A stretch of DNA of 64,000 nucleotides from Halohasta salina. Its GTDB lineage: Archaea > Halobacteriota > Halobacteria > Halobacteriales > Haloferacaceae. The translations under genes and the position numbers were made by a program. Each line of letters starts with the position of its first letter. The first letter of the stretch is position 1. Shown piece by piece: positions 36,619-44,811 of this stretch. Location of the stretch: the NCBI RefSeq assembly GCF_024178165.1, contig NZ_JAMZIE010000001.1, positions 310,001 to 374,000 on the forward strand, read 5' to 3'. The notes under the pieces are model-generated. The model was not told the DNA's origin. It worked only from the letters and a program-made list of their open reading frames with translations, and made no database searches.

Positions 36619-36688
36619 GTTGGGACTTCTCCAGCCGCTACCTAAAGATGACGGTCCACCGCCGCGGGTCAGTTTTCGGCCCCAGCGG

Positions 36689-37456
36689 TCAGTTTTCGAC
36701 TGTCGTGTACCGAACCGTCTGTGTGATCAGCGCGGCGACCGCCAGCGCGGTCGCTCCGATCACGCCGATCGTCACCGGCCCCACGATCGCTTCGTAGGAC
36801 GCCACGCCCGCGACGACCAGATACGGTACTGCAACGCCGGCGACCACCAGTCCACCGCCGGCGGCCGTCAACAGGGCCGGGAGCCGCCGCTCGCCCGTCC
36901 GTTGGGCGATCGCCTGACTGGCGATCACGACGACGCCGAACGGCAGCAGTCCGCCGAGCCACAGGTACGTCGACGCCGGCTGGTCGCCGAGGCCGTCGCT
37001 CAGGCCCGCTCCGGTCTGGACGCCGGTCTGCAACAGGTAGCGCTCGCCGTCGACCGAGACGAGTCGGAAGACCGCAGCCGGCGGTCCTTCACCGTACTCG
37101 AAGTCGGCTGGCGGCTCCCGGACCGAGTCACAGACGAGGACCGATTCCCGGCAGACCGGTAGCTCGTAGCGCCGCCAGCCGTCGGCCTCGGGCTCGCGGT
37201 CGACCGTGCGCTCGACGGCGGTTCTGGCGGCCGGTGACAGTTCCGTCACCGGTGTCAAGGACTCGGGATCGAACTCGTAGAGGTCGACGAGCCGGTCGAA
37301 CTGGTCGCTACCCTCGGGAACCGCCTGGTGGAGATAGGGAGCAGGTTCACGGGTTTCGTACGGTGAGCCGAAGACGGGATGGGGAATCACCCCGCTGGTG
37401 AGCAACAGCGCACCGACGACGAGACCGACTCCCAGCCGGCGTCGATCAGCATCCAT
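36689..37456 (-). CDS. Membrane protein with large exported loop
   Basis: 255 aa from the ATG at 37456. A basic start ([11 protein letters not shown]) and hydrophobic segment look like a signal anchor. Residues about 32-155 form an acidic extracellular-type domain with two cysteines close together ([13 protein letters not shown]), perhaps a disulfide. Three hydrophobic helices follow (about 165-250). No family recognised. Divergent from the 122-aa membrane protein across 96 bp. Confidence 0.65.
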   Translation of the reverse strand: MDADRRRLGVGLVVGALLLTSGVIPHPVFGSPYETREPAPYLHQAVPEGSDQFDRLVDLYEFDPESLTPVTELSPAARTAVERTVDREPEADGWRRYELPVCRESVLVCDSVREPPADFEYGEGPPAAVFRLVSVDGERYLLQTGVQTGAGLSDGLGDQPASTYLWLGGLLPFGVVVIASQAIAQRTGERRLPALLTAAGGGLVVAGVAVPYLVVAGVASYEAIVGPVTIGVIGATALAVAALITQTVRYTTVEN

Positions 37457-37552
37457 ACCGCCTCTTCGGTCCGTCGGCGACAAATCCGTTCCGACCGCGA
37501 CTGATAGCCGAATAACAAAAGTTGTTTGAAAGCCGTTCACGATAAGGTCGGT

Positions 37553-37921
37553 ATGAGTACCAGCGACGGCCGGCTCGAACTCGACTCGCTGACCACGCTC
37601 CACTGGATCGGCGTTAATCTGGCGTTGATCAGCGCAGTCGTCCATCTCGTGCTCGGCGTCAGCTTCTTCCCCCACCCGATGGGGGTGCTGTTCCTGCTGG
37701 CGACCGGCGGTTTCCTCGGCGGGATCGTCCTGCTGCTGGTCGACTACCGCCGTCGACAACTGTATCTGGTCGGTATCGCCTTTACCGCCGTCCAGATCGT
37801 CGCGTGGTACGCACTCAACCGGCCGGGACCGACGGATATCGGGCCGCCGGCATTCATCGACAAGCTTGCCCAACTGCTGTTGATCGGCGTCCTCGCCACG
37901 CTCTACCGCTGGGACTGGTGA
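37553..37921 (+). CDS. Small four-helix membrane protein
   Basis: 122 aa from ATG 37553 with four predicted hydrophobic helices (about residues 18-38, 43-62, 70-90, 103-118) joined by short loops. It resembles unnamed haloarchaeal membrane proteins. No catalytic motif. The next gene starts 40 bp downstream with GTG, so they may share a transcript. Confidence 0.7.
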   Translation: MSTSDGRLELDSLTTLHWIGVNLALISAVVHLVLGVSFFPHPMGVLFLLATGGFLGGIVLLLVDYRRRQLYLVGIAFTAVQIVAWYALNRPGPTDIGPPAFIDKLAQLLLIGVLATLYRWDW

Positions 37922-37960
37922 TGGCCGGCGCCACTACCAGTCGCGGGCCGGAGGCCAACG

Positions 37961-38689
37961 GTGGCGCGTAGACTGTCGGTCGACGGCTCGGCCGACCAGC
38001 GGCGATCGGTCGCGGCGCTGTGGCTCGGGCTGCTGGTCGGCGTGACAGTCGCGGTACTTACGACCAGTCTACAGACGATTCCGGACGGACGGTTTTTACT
38101 CGGCGTTGCCGGCGCGGTGATCGTCATTTCGGCGGTCGCCACCCGGCCGGTCACGACCGACAGTCGGCTCACGGTGGCGACGGCGATCACTCTCGCTCGT
38201 GGGGCCGCCCTCGCCGTGTTGGCCGGCTTCCTGTTCGTCGGTGCGGCACCGGTCACGTGGCTCCCGGCGGCACTGTTCGCTATCGCTGCGGGACTCGACG
38301 CCGTCGACGGCGTGGTCGCCCGCGCGACCGATACCGTAACCGATCTCGGCGCGCAGCTCGACACCGAGATGGACGGCCTGACCGTCCTGTTGGGAAGCCT
38401 GCTGGTCGTTAGTAAGGGACTCGCACCGGCGGTCTTTCTCGGTGTGGGTCTCGCCCGCTACGCGTTCGTCGCCGGGATCGGGCTTCGCCAACGCCGCGGA
38501 CTCCCCGTCTTCGAGCTCCCGCCGAGTCAACTCCGGCGGCTCCTCGGCGGGTTTGCGATGTCGGCGATCTGGGTCGCGCTGCTCCCGATGGTCGATACGG
38601 CGGTGAGCCGACCGCTGTCGCTCGCCGTGCTCGTCCCGTTTTTGGCGAACTTCGTCCGCGACTGGCTGGCGGTCTCGGGGCGGCGCTGA
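37961..38689 (+). CDS. CDP-alcohol phosphatidyltransferase family protein
   Basis: 242-aa integral membrane enzyme. The family motif DxxDGxxARx8GxxxDxxxD is complete (starting at DAVDGVVARATD near residue 111), so it should transfer an alcohol phosphate between CDP-alcohol and an acceptor alcohol. About six TM helices. It starts with GTG 37961; an ATG at 37920 overlapping the previous stop is quickly closed by a stop codon. It heads a + strand group with a glycosyltransferase and methyltransferase. Substrates unknown. A second, different member lies at 49768. Confidence 0.88.
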   Translation: MARRLSVDGSADQRRSVAALWLGLLVGVTVAVLTTSLQTIPDGRFLLGVAGAVIVISAVATRPVTTDSRLTVATAITLARGAALAVLAGFLFVGAAPVTWLPAALFAIAAGLDAVDGVVARATDTVTDLGAQLDTEMDGLTVLLGSLLVVSKGLAPAVFLGVGLARYAFVAGIGLRQRRGLPVFELPPSQLRRLLGGFAMSAIWVALLPMVDTAVSRPLSLAVLVPFLANFVRDWLAVSGRR

Positions 38690-38706
38690 CCCGCATCCCT
38701 ACTTAA

Positions 38707-38721
38707 GTAGTCGGCAACTAA
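38707..38721. repeat. Degenerate GTAGTC palindrome before the GT4 gene
   Basis: GTAGTCGGCAACTAA: inner arm pairs TAGT/ACTA retained, others lost. It overlaps the AT-rich promoter-like region of the glycosyltransferase. Confidence 0.5.
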
Positions 38722-38723
38722 AT

Positions 38724-38728
38724 AGGAG
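38724..38728 (+). promoter_or_regulatory. Shine-Dalgarno-like site before the GT4 gene
   Basis: GGAGG ends 11 nt before the ATG at 38740. Such sites are uncommon in this window, where most starts look leaderless, and suggest translation from a longer mRNA, perhaps shared with the gene upstream. Confidence 0.45.
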
Positions 38729-38739
38729 GTCGGACCGAC

Positions 38740-39864
38740 ATGCATCTCGGATTCGTCGTCTACGGCGGTCTCGACGGCACGTCCGGCGGCTACCGCTACG
38801 ACCGGCAGCTCGTCGACTACTGCCGGGACTGTGGCGACACGGTCGACGTGATCTCCCTCCCTGAAGGGAGCTACTGGCGGCGGGCGGCCGACGGCCTCGA
38901 CCCCACGATCGCCCGGCGGCTCGACCGGCCGGTCGACGTACTGCTGGAAGACGAACTGTGCCATCCATCGCTGTGGCGACAGCACCGCCGGCTCGACCGT
39001 CCCGGTGCCGTGGCCGCGCTCGTCCACCACGTCGCCTCCGATCGACCGTCGGGCCGGCTGCTGCGGCTCCGTCGGTGGATCGAGCGTCAGTACCTCCGCT
39101 CGGTCGACGGGGCGGTCTGCACTAGTGCGTTCACCCGCCGGCGGGCCGCCCGATTGGCCCCCGGCCTCGCCGACTGCCCGGTAGCCCCGCCAGCCGGCCG
39201 GACTGAGAGGACCGCCGCCACTCCCGAGGACGTCCGCCGTCGGGCCGCCGAAGGACCGCTCCGGATCGCCTTCGTCGGTAATCTCGTTCCGCGAAAGGAC
39301 CCGCTCTCCCTCCTCGAAGCGGTCGACCGGCTGGACGGCTGGGAACAGAGCCCCGACTGGGAGCTGACGGTCGTCGGCAGCCACACGGCGGCCCCGGCCT
39401 ACGCCGAGCGTGTGGTGGAGGCGGCCACCGACCGCGGACTCGACGATCGCGTCCGATTCGTCGGCGAGGTCGACGACGGGGCGCTCACGGACGTGCTCGC
39501 GGCCAGCCACGTCTGTTGTGTCCCCTCGACCTACGAGGGGTTCGGGATGGTGTATCTCGAAGCCATGGAGCACGGCGTCGTCCCGATCGCCAGCGCCACC
39601 GGCGGGGCCGGGGAGTTCGTCACCGACGGCGGCAACGGGGCGCTGGTCGACCCCGGCGACGCAGACCGGATCGCCGCCCTGTTGGCCGACTGGGCCGCCG
39701 ACCGCGACCGGTTGGGTGACCTCGGCGTCGCCGCACTGGAGACAGCCGCGGCCCACCCCAGTTGGGCCGAGACGCTGTCGGCTGTCCGGACGTACCTCCA
39801 GCGGCTTGCCTCCGACGCGACACCCGATCCGCAGGCTGCGACCCCACAGGAGGGTCGGTCGTGA
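38740..39864 (+). CDS. Family 4-type (GT-B) glycosyltransferase
   Basis: 374 aa. The C-terminal donor-binding half is typical: IAFVGNLVPRKDP, WELTVVGSHT, DRVRFVGEVDD, and the EX7E segment in STYEGFGMVYLEAMEHG. The N-terminal half is arginine-rich and lacks TM helices, so it is a cytoplasmic or peripheral enzyme. The sugar donor is not deducible. It overlaps the methyltransferase by GTGA, so the two are made together. A degenerate GTAGTC palindrome lies 20-30 nt upstream. Confidence 0.9.
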   Translation: MHLGFVVYGGLDGTSGGYRYDRQLVDYCRDCGDTVDVISLPEGSYWRRAADGLDPTIARRLDRPVDVLLEDELCHPSLWRQHRRLDRPGAVAALVHHVASDRPSGRLLRLRRWIERQYLRSVDGAVCTSAFTRRRAARLAPGLADCPVAPPAGRTERTAATPEDVRRRAAEGPLRIAFVGNLVPRKDPLSLLEAVDRLDGWEQSPDWELTVVGSHTAAPAYAERVVEAATDRGLDDRVRFVGEVDDGALTDVLAASHVCCVPSTYEGFGMVYLEAMEHGVVPIASATGGAGEFVTDGGNGALVDPGDADRIAALLADWAADRDRLGDLGVAALETAAAHPSWAETLSAVRTYLQRLASDATPDPQAATPQEGRS

Positions 39865-40802
39865 CGACCCATCACGAGTTCCTCGATGCGAAACGGACCA
39901 TCGAGGACCGGGCGCTGAACCGACGGGTGTTCGATCGGTTTACCGACGCACTCGCCGACCGGGCGGCTGCGCAAGCCGCCGAACCCGATCGGACGGCCGA
40001 ACGGGTCGTCTCCGCCGATCCGGTTCGGATCGTCGAAGTGGGGGCAGGGACCGGCTCGATGGTCGTCCGGCTCGCCGACTGGGAGGTCTTTCCCCCGCGG
40101 GTCGACTACCGGGCAGTCGACCTCGACGCTACAACCGTCGACCTCGCCCGCCGCCGGCTCCCCGAGCGGCTGTCGGCAGCCGGCTACACGGTCGACCGGA
40201 AGTCCGACCGCATCGTCGCTCGCCAGCCCAACGACGGCCTCGATCGGCGTCTCGAGATCAGCCTCGAAGTCGGCGACGGCTTCGCCATCGATGACGAGGC
40301 GGATGCGGTCATCGCCGCAGCCGTGTTGGATCTGGTCGACCTCCAACCGGCGGTCGAGGACCTGAAAAAGCTGCTCGCCGACGGCGGGCTGCTGTACGCG
40401 CCGTTTACGTTCAACGGCCACACCTCGTTCCTCCCGCGCGACTTGGTCGACGACCGGATCGAACGGCTCTACCACCGCCACATGGACGAGGTTCGCGATC
40501 AACCGGGAAGCAGCCGGGCGGGCCAACGGCTGTTGAAAGCGTTGCCGGCGGCCGGCTACACCGTCCTTGCGGCCGGGGGAGCCGACTGGACCGTCCGCCC
40601 GGTCGACGGCGAATATCCCGCCGCCGAGTCGACCGCGCTCGACGGGCTCCTGTCGACGATCGACGGTGCGCTCGCGGACTACCCTCCCGACGTGATCGAG
40701 GCCGATACGCGACGCGCGTGGATCGAGCGCCGGCGCGAACAGCTGGCTCGCGGCGAACTCACGCTGGTCGCCCACCACCTCGACGTACTCGCCCGACTGT
40801 AG
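39861..40802 (+). CDS. Class I SAM-dependent methyltransferase
   Basis: 313 aa. The SAM-binding motif VRIVEVGAGTGSMVVRL is at about residues 54-70, the acidic ribose-binding residue follows in DYRAVDLD, and a later motif is AVIAAAVLDLVDL. The acceptor is unknown. Starts with GTG overlapping the glycosyltransferase stop. Ends 27 bp before the stop of the convergent 180-aa gene; a GTAG...CTAC palindrome covers its stop codon. Confidence 0.85.
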   Translation: MTTHHEFLDAKRTIEDRALNRRVFDRFTDALADRAAAQAAEPDRTAERVVSADPVRIVEVGAGTGSMVVRLADWEVFPPRVDYRAVDLDATTVDLARRRLPERLSAAGYTVDRKSDRIVARQPNDGLDRRLEISLEVGDGFAIDDEADAVIAAAVLDLVDLQPAVEDLKKLLADGGLLYAPFTFNGHTSFLPRDLVDDRIERLYHRHMDEVRDQPGSSRAGQRLLKALPAAGYTVLAAGGADWTVRPVDGEYPAAESTALDGLLSTIDGALADYPPDVIEADTRRAWIERRREQLARGELTLVAHHLDVLARL

Positions 40803-40813
40803 TCGCCGGCTAC
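40799..40813. repeat. GTAGTC-GCC-GGCTAC near-palindrome at methyltransferase stop
   Basis: Covers the TAG stop codon of the methyltransferase in the 27-bp convergent gap; one pair is a T-G mismatch. Confidence 0.65.
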
Positions 40814-40829
40814 CGGTCGTGACCGCCAC

Positions 40830-41372
40830 TTAGGCGTCGACTACTGACGGACTGTCGGCGGCCGAGATCCGTTCGTCGGCCAGCAACTCGCGGAGTCGGC
40901 GTTCGCCTTCGGCCGGATCGTATCCCTGTCGACGCAGGTGGGCCAGCGGCGAAACGTTCGCGTTCAGCTCCCAGTGACACCAGAGTTCGGTCCCGCCATC
41001 GGCGGCGGGGAACAGCCGGACGTGCAGCTGGTGGCTCCCGGTGAGCCCCTCGGGCCGGTAGACGAAGCTGCCGACCTCGTGGACGCGCCGGCCGTCCCGA
41101 TCGTAACAGTGGAAGTAGGCTCTGACTAACCGGCGGAACCCGTAGGTCGACCGGAGTCTCCGTCGGGCGACTGCGGGGTCGACATCCCAGACACCGACAC
41201 GCTCGGGGGGTGGCGGCGGCAGCACGCTGAAATGCCGCGGCATGAGTGCGTCCGGGAGCGCTGTCAAGAGCCGACCGACCGTCAGCCGGAGCCGGTAGAT
41301 ACCGACCCACGAGGCCGTCGTCCAGCCGACCAGTAGGCCGACGGCCAGCAGGCCGACTCGTCGACCCCTCAT
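40830..41372 (-). CDS. Unknown protein with N-terminal membrane anchor
   Basis: 180 aa from ATG 41372, which overlaps the PTPS-like stop by four bases. One N-terminal hydrophobic helix (about residues 6-24), then a proline-rich PPPPPE segment and a soluble domain with HCYDRDGRRVHEVGSFVY and GSHQLHVRLFP, ending in a helical part. The soluble domain might be a lipocalin/SRPBCC-like beta structure, but I do not recognise a family. As last gene of the arfA operon it may serve the same pathway at the membrane. Confidence 0.65.
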   Translation of the reverse strand: MRGRRVGLLAVGLLVGWTTASWVGIYRLRLTVGRLLTALPDALMPRHFSVLPPPPPERVGVWDVDPAVARRRLRSTYGFRRLVRAYFHCYDRDGRRVHEVGSFVYRPEGLTGSHQLHVRLFPAADGGTELWCHWELNANVSPLAHLRRQGYDPAEGERRLRELLADERISAADSPSVVDA

Positions 41373-41761
41373 CTCTCGGCCAGCGTCCGTTCGTAGCTGG
41401 CGAACGCGTCGTCGTCCTCCCAGATTCGGATCCGGATTCGGTCCGGGTTCGTTGGCGACGCGTGGTCGACGACGTGCTCGCAGACGATCCGCGAGAAGTG
41501 CTCGACGCTCGGGTTTAGCCCCTCGAAGGCCGGCTGGTCGTTGAGCGTCGTATCGGCATAGGTGTCGACCACGTCGTCGAGTGCCGCGTTGATCGCGTCG
41601 ATGTCGACCAGATAGCCGTACTCGTCGAGCTCCGCACCCTCGAACTCCACGACCGCGGTGAACTGGTGGGAGTGAAGCTCGCCTTCGGGACCGGGATCGG
41701 GGACGGTCAGGAAGTGCTGGGCGATGAACGGCCGGCGGACCGAGACCGTGTACATACTCAT
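41369..41761 (-). CDS. 6-pyruvoyl-tetrahydropterin synthase/QueD-like protein
   Basis: 130-aa T-fold protein. Zinc ligands appear as the His in AQHF (about residue 15) and the HSH pair in ELHSHQF (about residues 30-32). The acidic catalytic side is seen in GLNPSVEHFSR and RIRIWEDDD. The family makes 6-pyruvoyl-tetrahydropterin or 6-carboxy-tetrahydropterin from dihydroneopterin triphosphate, but divergent members have other roles. The CxxxHGH-type catalytic cysteine motif of canonical QueD is not obvious, so the activity may differ. ATGA overlaps link it to the genes on both sides. Confidence 0.8.
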   Translation of the reverse strand: MSMYTVSVRRPFIAQHFLTVPDPGPEGELHSHQFTAVVEFEGAELDEYGYLVDIDAINAALDDVVDTYADTTLNDQPAFEGLNPSVEHFSRIVCEHVVDHASPTNPDRIRIRIWEDDDAFASYERTLAER

Positions 41762-42792
41762 TGGCCGGTCTCGTAGCTAAAGAGTGTTCCCAGCGTCCCG
41801 TCGGTCGACGTCGACAGCGCGTCGTAGGCCGCCGGAGCCTCGGTGATCGGGTAGCGGTCGGTGAGCAGCCCGTCGAGATCGAGATCGGCGAGCCGATCCC
41901 ACGCCAGCGCCAGCCGCCGCTCGCGGTCCCACCGCCCCCGAAGCGCGGGGTCGATGGTGCTGACCTGACTGCTCGAAAGCGAGATCCGACTCCGGTGGAA
42001 ACGTCCGCCGAGGTCGAGTTCGGTCGGTTTGGTGCCGTACCACGAGCCGACGACGATCCGACCGTCGTAACCGGTCGCCGACACTGCCGCATCCAGCGCC
42101 TCGGGGTTCCCCGATAGTTCGTAGGTCAGGTCCGCGCCGGCCGGCTCCTCGGCTCCGGTTTCGCCGGGCAGCGAGAGAGCCTCGCCGAGATCGTCGGGGT
42201 CGACGCTCGTGGTCGCGCCGAGTTCCCGCGACCGTTCGCGGCGTGCCGGGCTGTAGTCGACGGTCACCAGCCGGTCGAGCGGGAACGCCCCGAGCAGCGC
42301 GGTCGTCACCAGTCCGATCGGCCCCTGTCCGAAGACGACTACCCGCTCGCCGAGTTTAGGCGCGCCGTCCTGGACCAGCGTGACCGCGGTCTCGACGGTC
42401 GGCAGCAGCGTCGCTTGCTCGGTGTCGATCCCCTCGGGGACGGGGTGGAGTTCGTCGGCGGTCGCACAGAAGTGGCTCTCGTGAGGGTGGAACGCGAACA
42501 CCCGCCGGTCGAGCCACGCGGGGTCGACCTCGCTACCGACCGCCTCGACGACGCCGACGGCGGCGTAGCCGTAGTTGAGCGGGTAGGAAAGCGACCCCGA
42601 CAGCGCATCGAGGTTGGCGTCGGCAGCCATCTCCGAGGGGACGTTCCCCTCGTAGACCAAACACTCGGTACCGGGGCTGACCGCCGAGACCGTCGTCCGG
42701 ACCAGCAGTTCGTCGGCCGCTGGCTCGGGGATCGGCTCCTCGCGGACCTCGATTTCGCCGGGCGCGACGAAGTACAGCGAGCGGCGGGCCAT
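41758..42792 (-). CDS. Medium-chain dehydrogenase/reductase
   Basis: 344-aa MDR-superfamily oxidoreductase. The N-terminal GroES-like domain contains VSPGTECLVYEGN and YGYAAVGVVEAVG, and the Rossmann motif is VVVFGQGPIGLVTTALLG. The typical catalytic-zinc GHE signature is missing, so it may be zinc-independent, as in BchC-like dehydrogenases. Substrate unknown. It starts three bases after arfA and overlaps the PTPS-like gene, so it probably acts on the product of that pathway. Confidence 0.85.
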   Translation of the reverse strand: MARRSLYFVAPGEIEVREEPIPEPAADELLVRTTVSAVSPGTECLVYEGNVPSEMAADANLDALSGSLSYPLNYGYAAVGVVEAVGSEVDPAWLDRRVFAFHPHESHFCATADELHPVPEGIDTEQATLLPTVETAVTLVQDGAPKLGERVVVFGQGPIGLVTTALLGAFPLDRLVTVDYSPARRERSRELGATTSVDPDDLGEALSLPGETGAEEPAGADLTYELSGNPEALDAAVSATGYDGRIVVGSWYGTKPTELDLGGRFHRSRISLSSSQVSTIDPALRGRWDRERRLALAWDRLADLDLDGLLTDRYPITEAPAAYDALSTSTDGTLGTLFSYETGQ

Positions 42793-42795
42793 CGG

Positions 42796-43581
42796 TCAGT
42801 CGTCGCTCGTCGGGACGGGTGGCTGGGCGAACTCGACGGTCGTCCCCTCGTAGCGGCAGTCTTCGAGGGCGTGTTTGGCGGCGATCCCGGCCTCGTGGGC
42901 GGTCTCGCCGCGGCCGACGCCGACTTTGAGGTCGACGCCGACGTCCGCGCTGACGTGGTCGATGGCCTCCCGGTAGGCCTCTGCGGGGAGTTCGGGACAG
43001 GCCGCGATGATGTTGTCGCCGCCGACGAAAAACGACAGTGCACCGTGGGCCTGCCGCATGTACTCCATGAGGGAGGCGTAGCTCCGCTCGACGTGGAGAA
43101 ACGAGTCGAACTCGTTGAGCTGGTCGGTGTACTTGCCGGTCGCGTCGTTGATATCGAAGTGGGCGATCCGGACCGGCTCGGGGTCCGCGGCGTCCGGATC
43201 GAGGAACCGGCCGGCCAACACCTCGGTTCGGTCCTCGTCTTGGGCGCTGCCGGCGTCCTGCAGCCGCTCGGTCGCGCCGTCGAGGGCCGCCGCCGGCGTC
43301 TCGCCGACGCCGACGCCGAGGCTGACCGTCACCGGATACCGGTTGCCGACGCTCTCTTGGAGGGCGGCGTGATCCTCGCGGTCCATCCCGTTTGTGACCG
43401 CGATCATGTTATCGAACCGCGTAAAAAAGACGTAGCCGCCGCGGCTGCCAATAAACTGGGCGAGATCCGCAAACAGCCGCGACTGGAGCGTCTGGAGATC
43501 CATCTCGCGGCGCGGCTCGGGAGTAACCGTCCATGGCCCGTAGTTGTCGATCTGAACGAGCGTCAACTGAGTAGTCGTCAC
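42796..43581 (-). CDS. arfA: GTP cyclohydrolase III (archaeal riboflavin/F420 pathway)
   Basis: 261 aa from GTG 43581, chosen because the family begins close to TQxTLxQIDNYGPWT. ArfA opens GTP to the formamidopyrimidine FAPy, the first step toward riboflavin and deazaflavins in archaea. It has the tandem GGDEF-like halves: GGYVFFTRFDNMIAV and FVGGDNIIAACPELP with the metal-binding Asp residues. It leads a tightly packed operon with MDR, PTPS-like and membrane-anchored proteins. Confidence 0.93.
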   Translation of the reverse strand: MTTTQLTLVQIDNYGPWTVTPEPRREMDLQTLQSRLFADLAQFIGSRGGYVFFTRFDNMIAVTNGMDREDHAALQESVGNRYPVTVSLGVGVGETPAAALDGATERLQDAGSAQDEDRTEVLAGRFLDPDAADPEPVRIAHFDINDATGKYTDQLNEFDSFLHVERSYASLMEYMRQAHGALSFFVGGDNIIAACPELPAEAYREAIDHVSADVGVDLKVGVGRGETAHEAGIAAKHALEDCRYEGTTVEFAQPPVPTSDD

Positions 43582-43699
43582 AGTGACTCGCTTTTGGGAG
43601 CCCTCCACATTGGGTCTTTCCGTTCCCCAGAACCGTCCCCGATGCCGACCGGAGGTTCGAAACCGCGGGATTCAATTCGACCACCACCAACGTCGACGC

Positions 43700-44491
43700 A
43701 TGTCATATCGCGGGATCGTCCTCGACGTCGACGGGACCGTCGTTCGGGGCGACGAGCCGATACCGGGCGCTGCAGCGGGTCTCGATGCCGTCGAAGACGC
43801 CGGTCTCGACCGCGTGTTTCTCTCGAACAACCCGATTGCACGGCCACAGGCCTACGAATCGCGGTTCGAGACCGCCGGGTTCGCGGTCGACCGCGAGGAG
43901 GTCTTTACCGCCGGGACGCTCACCACCCAGTATCTCCGCGACGAACACGCCGCCGATCGGCTGTTCGTCATCGGCGAGTCGGGGCTCGAAGCCCAACTGG
44001 AGGCCGCCGGACTGCGTCTTGCCGAGGAACCCAACGCCGCCGAGGCGCTGGTGGCTTCGATCGACCGCGGCTTCGGCTACGAGTCGCTGTGTGATGCGAT
44101 CGTCGCTCTCGACCGGCCGATCCCCTTTATCGGGACCGACCCCGACACCGTGATCCCGCAGGACGGTCCCAACCGCCCCGGCTCGGGCGCGATCATCCAC
44201 GCCATCGAAGGGGTCGCTGGCCGGGAGGTCGACCGGATCTGTGGCAAACCCTCCGGGCTGGCCCGCCGAACCGCACTCGACTACCTCGGACACGCCGCCG
44301 ACGACTGTCTCGTCGTCGGCGACCGCCTCGATACCGACATCCAACTCGGGGCGGCCGCTGGAATGACCACTGTCCTCGTCCGCACCGGCGTCACCGACGA
44401 CGAGGCCCTCGCCGCATCACCGATCGACCCCGACTACGTGCTCGATTCGCTGGCCGACCTCGATGCGGTTCTCGACGGCCGCGTCGACTGA
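43700..44491 (+). CDS. HAD-IIA phosphatase (NagD/PGP-like)
   Basis: 263 aa. Motif I LDVDGTVVRGD with Asp nucleophile at about residues 8-18, motif II serine in VFLSNNP, Lys in CGKPSGLARR, and motif IV VGDRLDTDIQLG. It dephosphorylates small phosphate esters. Divergent from arfA across 118 bp, making it a positional candidate for the phosphatase step of riboflavin synthesis, which has no firm haloarchaeal enzyme to my knowledge. General phosphoglycolate-type housekeeping is the alternative. Confidence 0.88.
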   Translation: MSYRGIVLDVDGTVVRGDEPIPGAAAGLDAVEDAGLDRVFLSNNPIARPQAYESRFETAGFAVDREEVFTAGTLTTQYLRDEHAADRLFVIGESGLEAQLEAAGLRLAEEPNAAEALVASIDRGFGYESLCDAIVALDRPIPFIGTDPDTVIPQDGPNRPGSGAIIHAIEGVAGREVDRICGKPSGLARRTALDYLGHAADDCLVVGDRLDTDIQLGAAAGMTTVLVRTGVTDDEALAASPIDPDYVLDSLADLDAVLDGRVD

Positions 44492-44501
44492 TTCCACTTC
44501 A

Positions 44502-44516
44502 GTAGTCAGCGACTAC
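44502..44516. repeat. GTAGTC-AGC-GACTAC palindrome (HAD/small gene gap)
   Basis: Perfect 6-bp arms, spacer AGC, 10 bp after the HAD phosphatase stop. Confidence 0.8.
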
Positions 44517-44572
44517 GTACGGATCCGAACCGAGGACGATCCACGATCTTGTGTGGTATTGTCTGACAATGA

Positions 44573-44580
44573 TTTATATT
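44573..44580 (+). promoter_or_regulatory. TATA box of the 45-aa gene
   Basis: TTTATATT, centred 26 nt before ATG 44602. The spacing fits a leaderless mRNA and is the main evidence that the small gene is real. Confidence 0.6.
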
Positions 44581-44601
44581 CACCGGCGCGAACTCGCTCG
44601 T

Positions 44602-44739
44602 ATGGAACCGAGTGACACACCGTACGTCTTCGGCGACGAATCGCCAGCACCAGCCAGCCACGACCCCGAAGGGCGGGATCTCGTCATTATCGATGGGCGG
44701 GCGATGACCTACCGGAGCTACCACCGCACTCGGCAGTGA
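44602..44739 (+). CDS. 45-aa acidic small protein
   Basis: MEPSDTPYVFGDESP... to YHRTRQ. Acidic first half, basic last quarter, no cysteines or TM segment. Haloarchaeal-type codon use and a well-placed TATA box support expression. A perfect GTAGTC-AGC-GACTAC palindrome lies at 44502-44516, about 60 nt further upstream of the TATA box. Function unknown. Confidence 0.55.
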   Translation: MEPSDTPYVFGDESPAPASHDPEGRDLVIIDGRAMTYRSYHRTRQ

Positions 44740-44811
44740 GTGCCGGCGGTTTCGCACGCTGATTTTCCGATGACGGCCAAAAAATCGGTGAGCGGTGGCT
44801 GTATCTACCAG

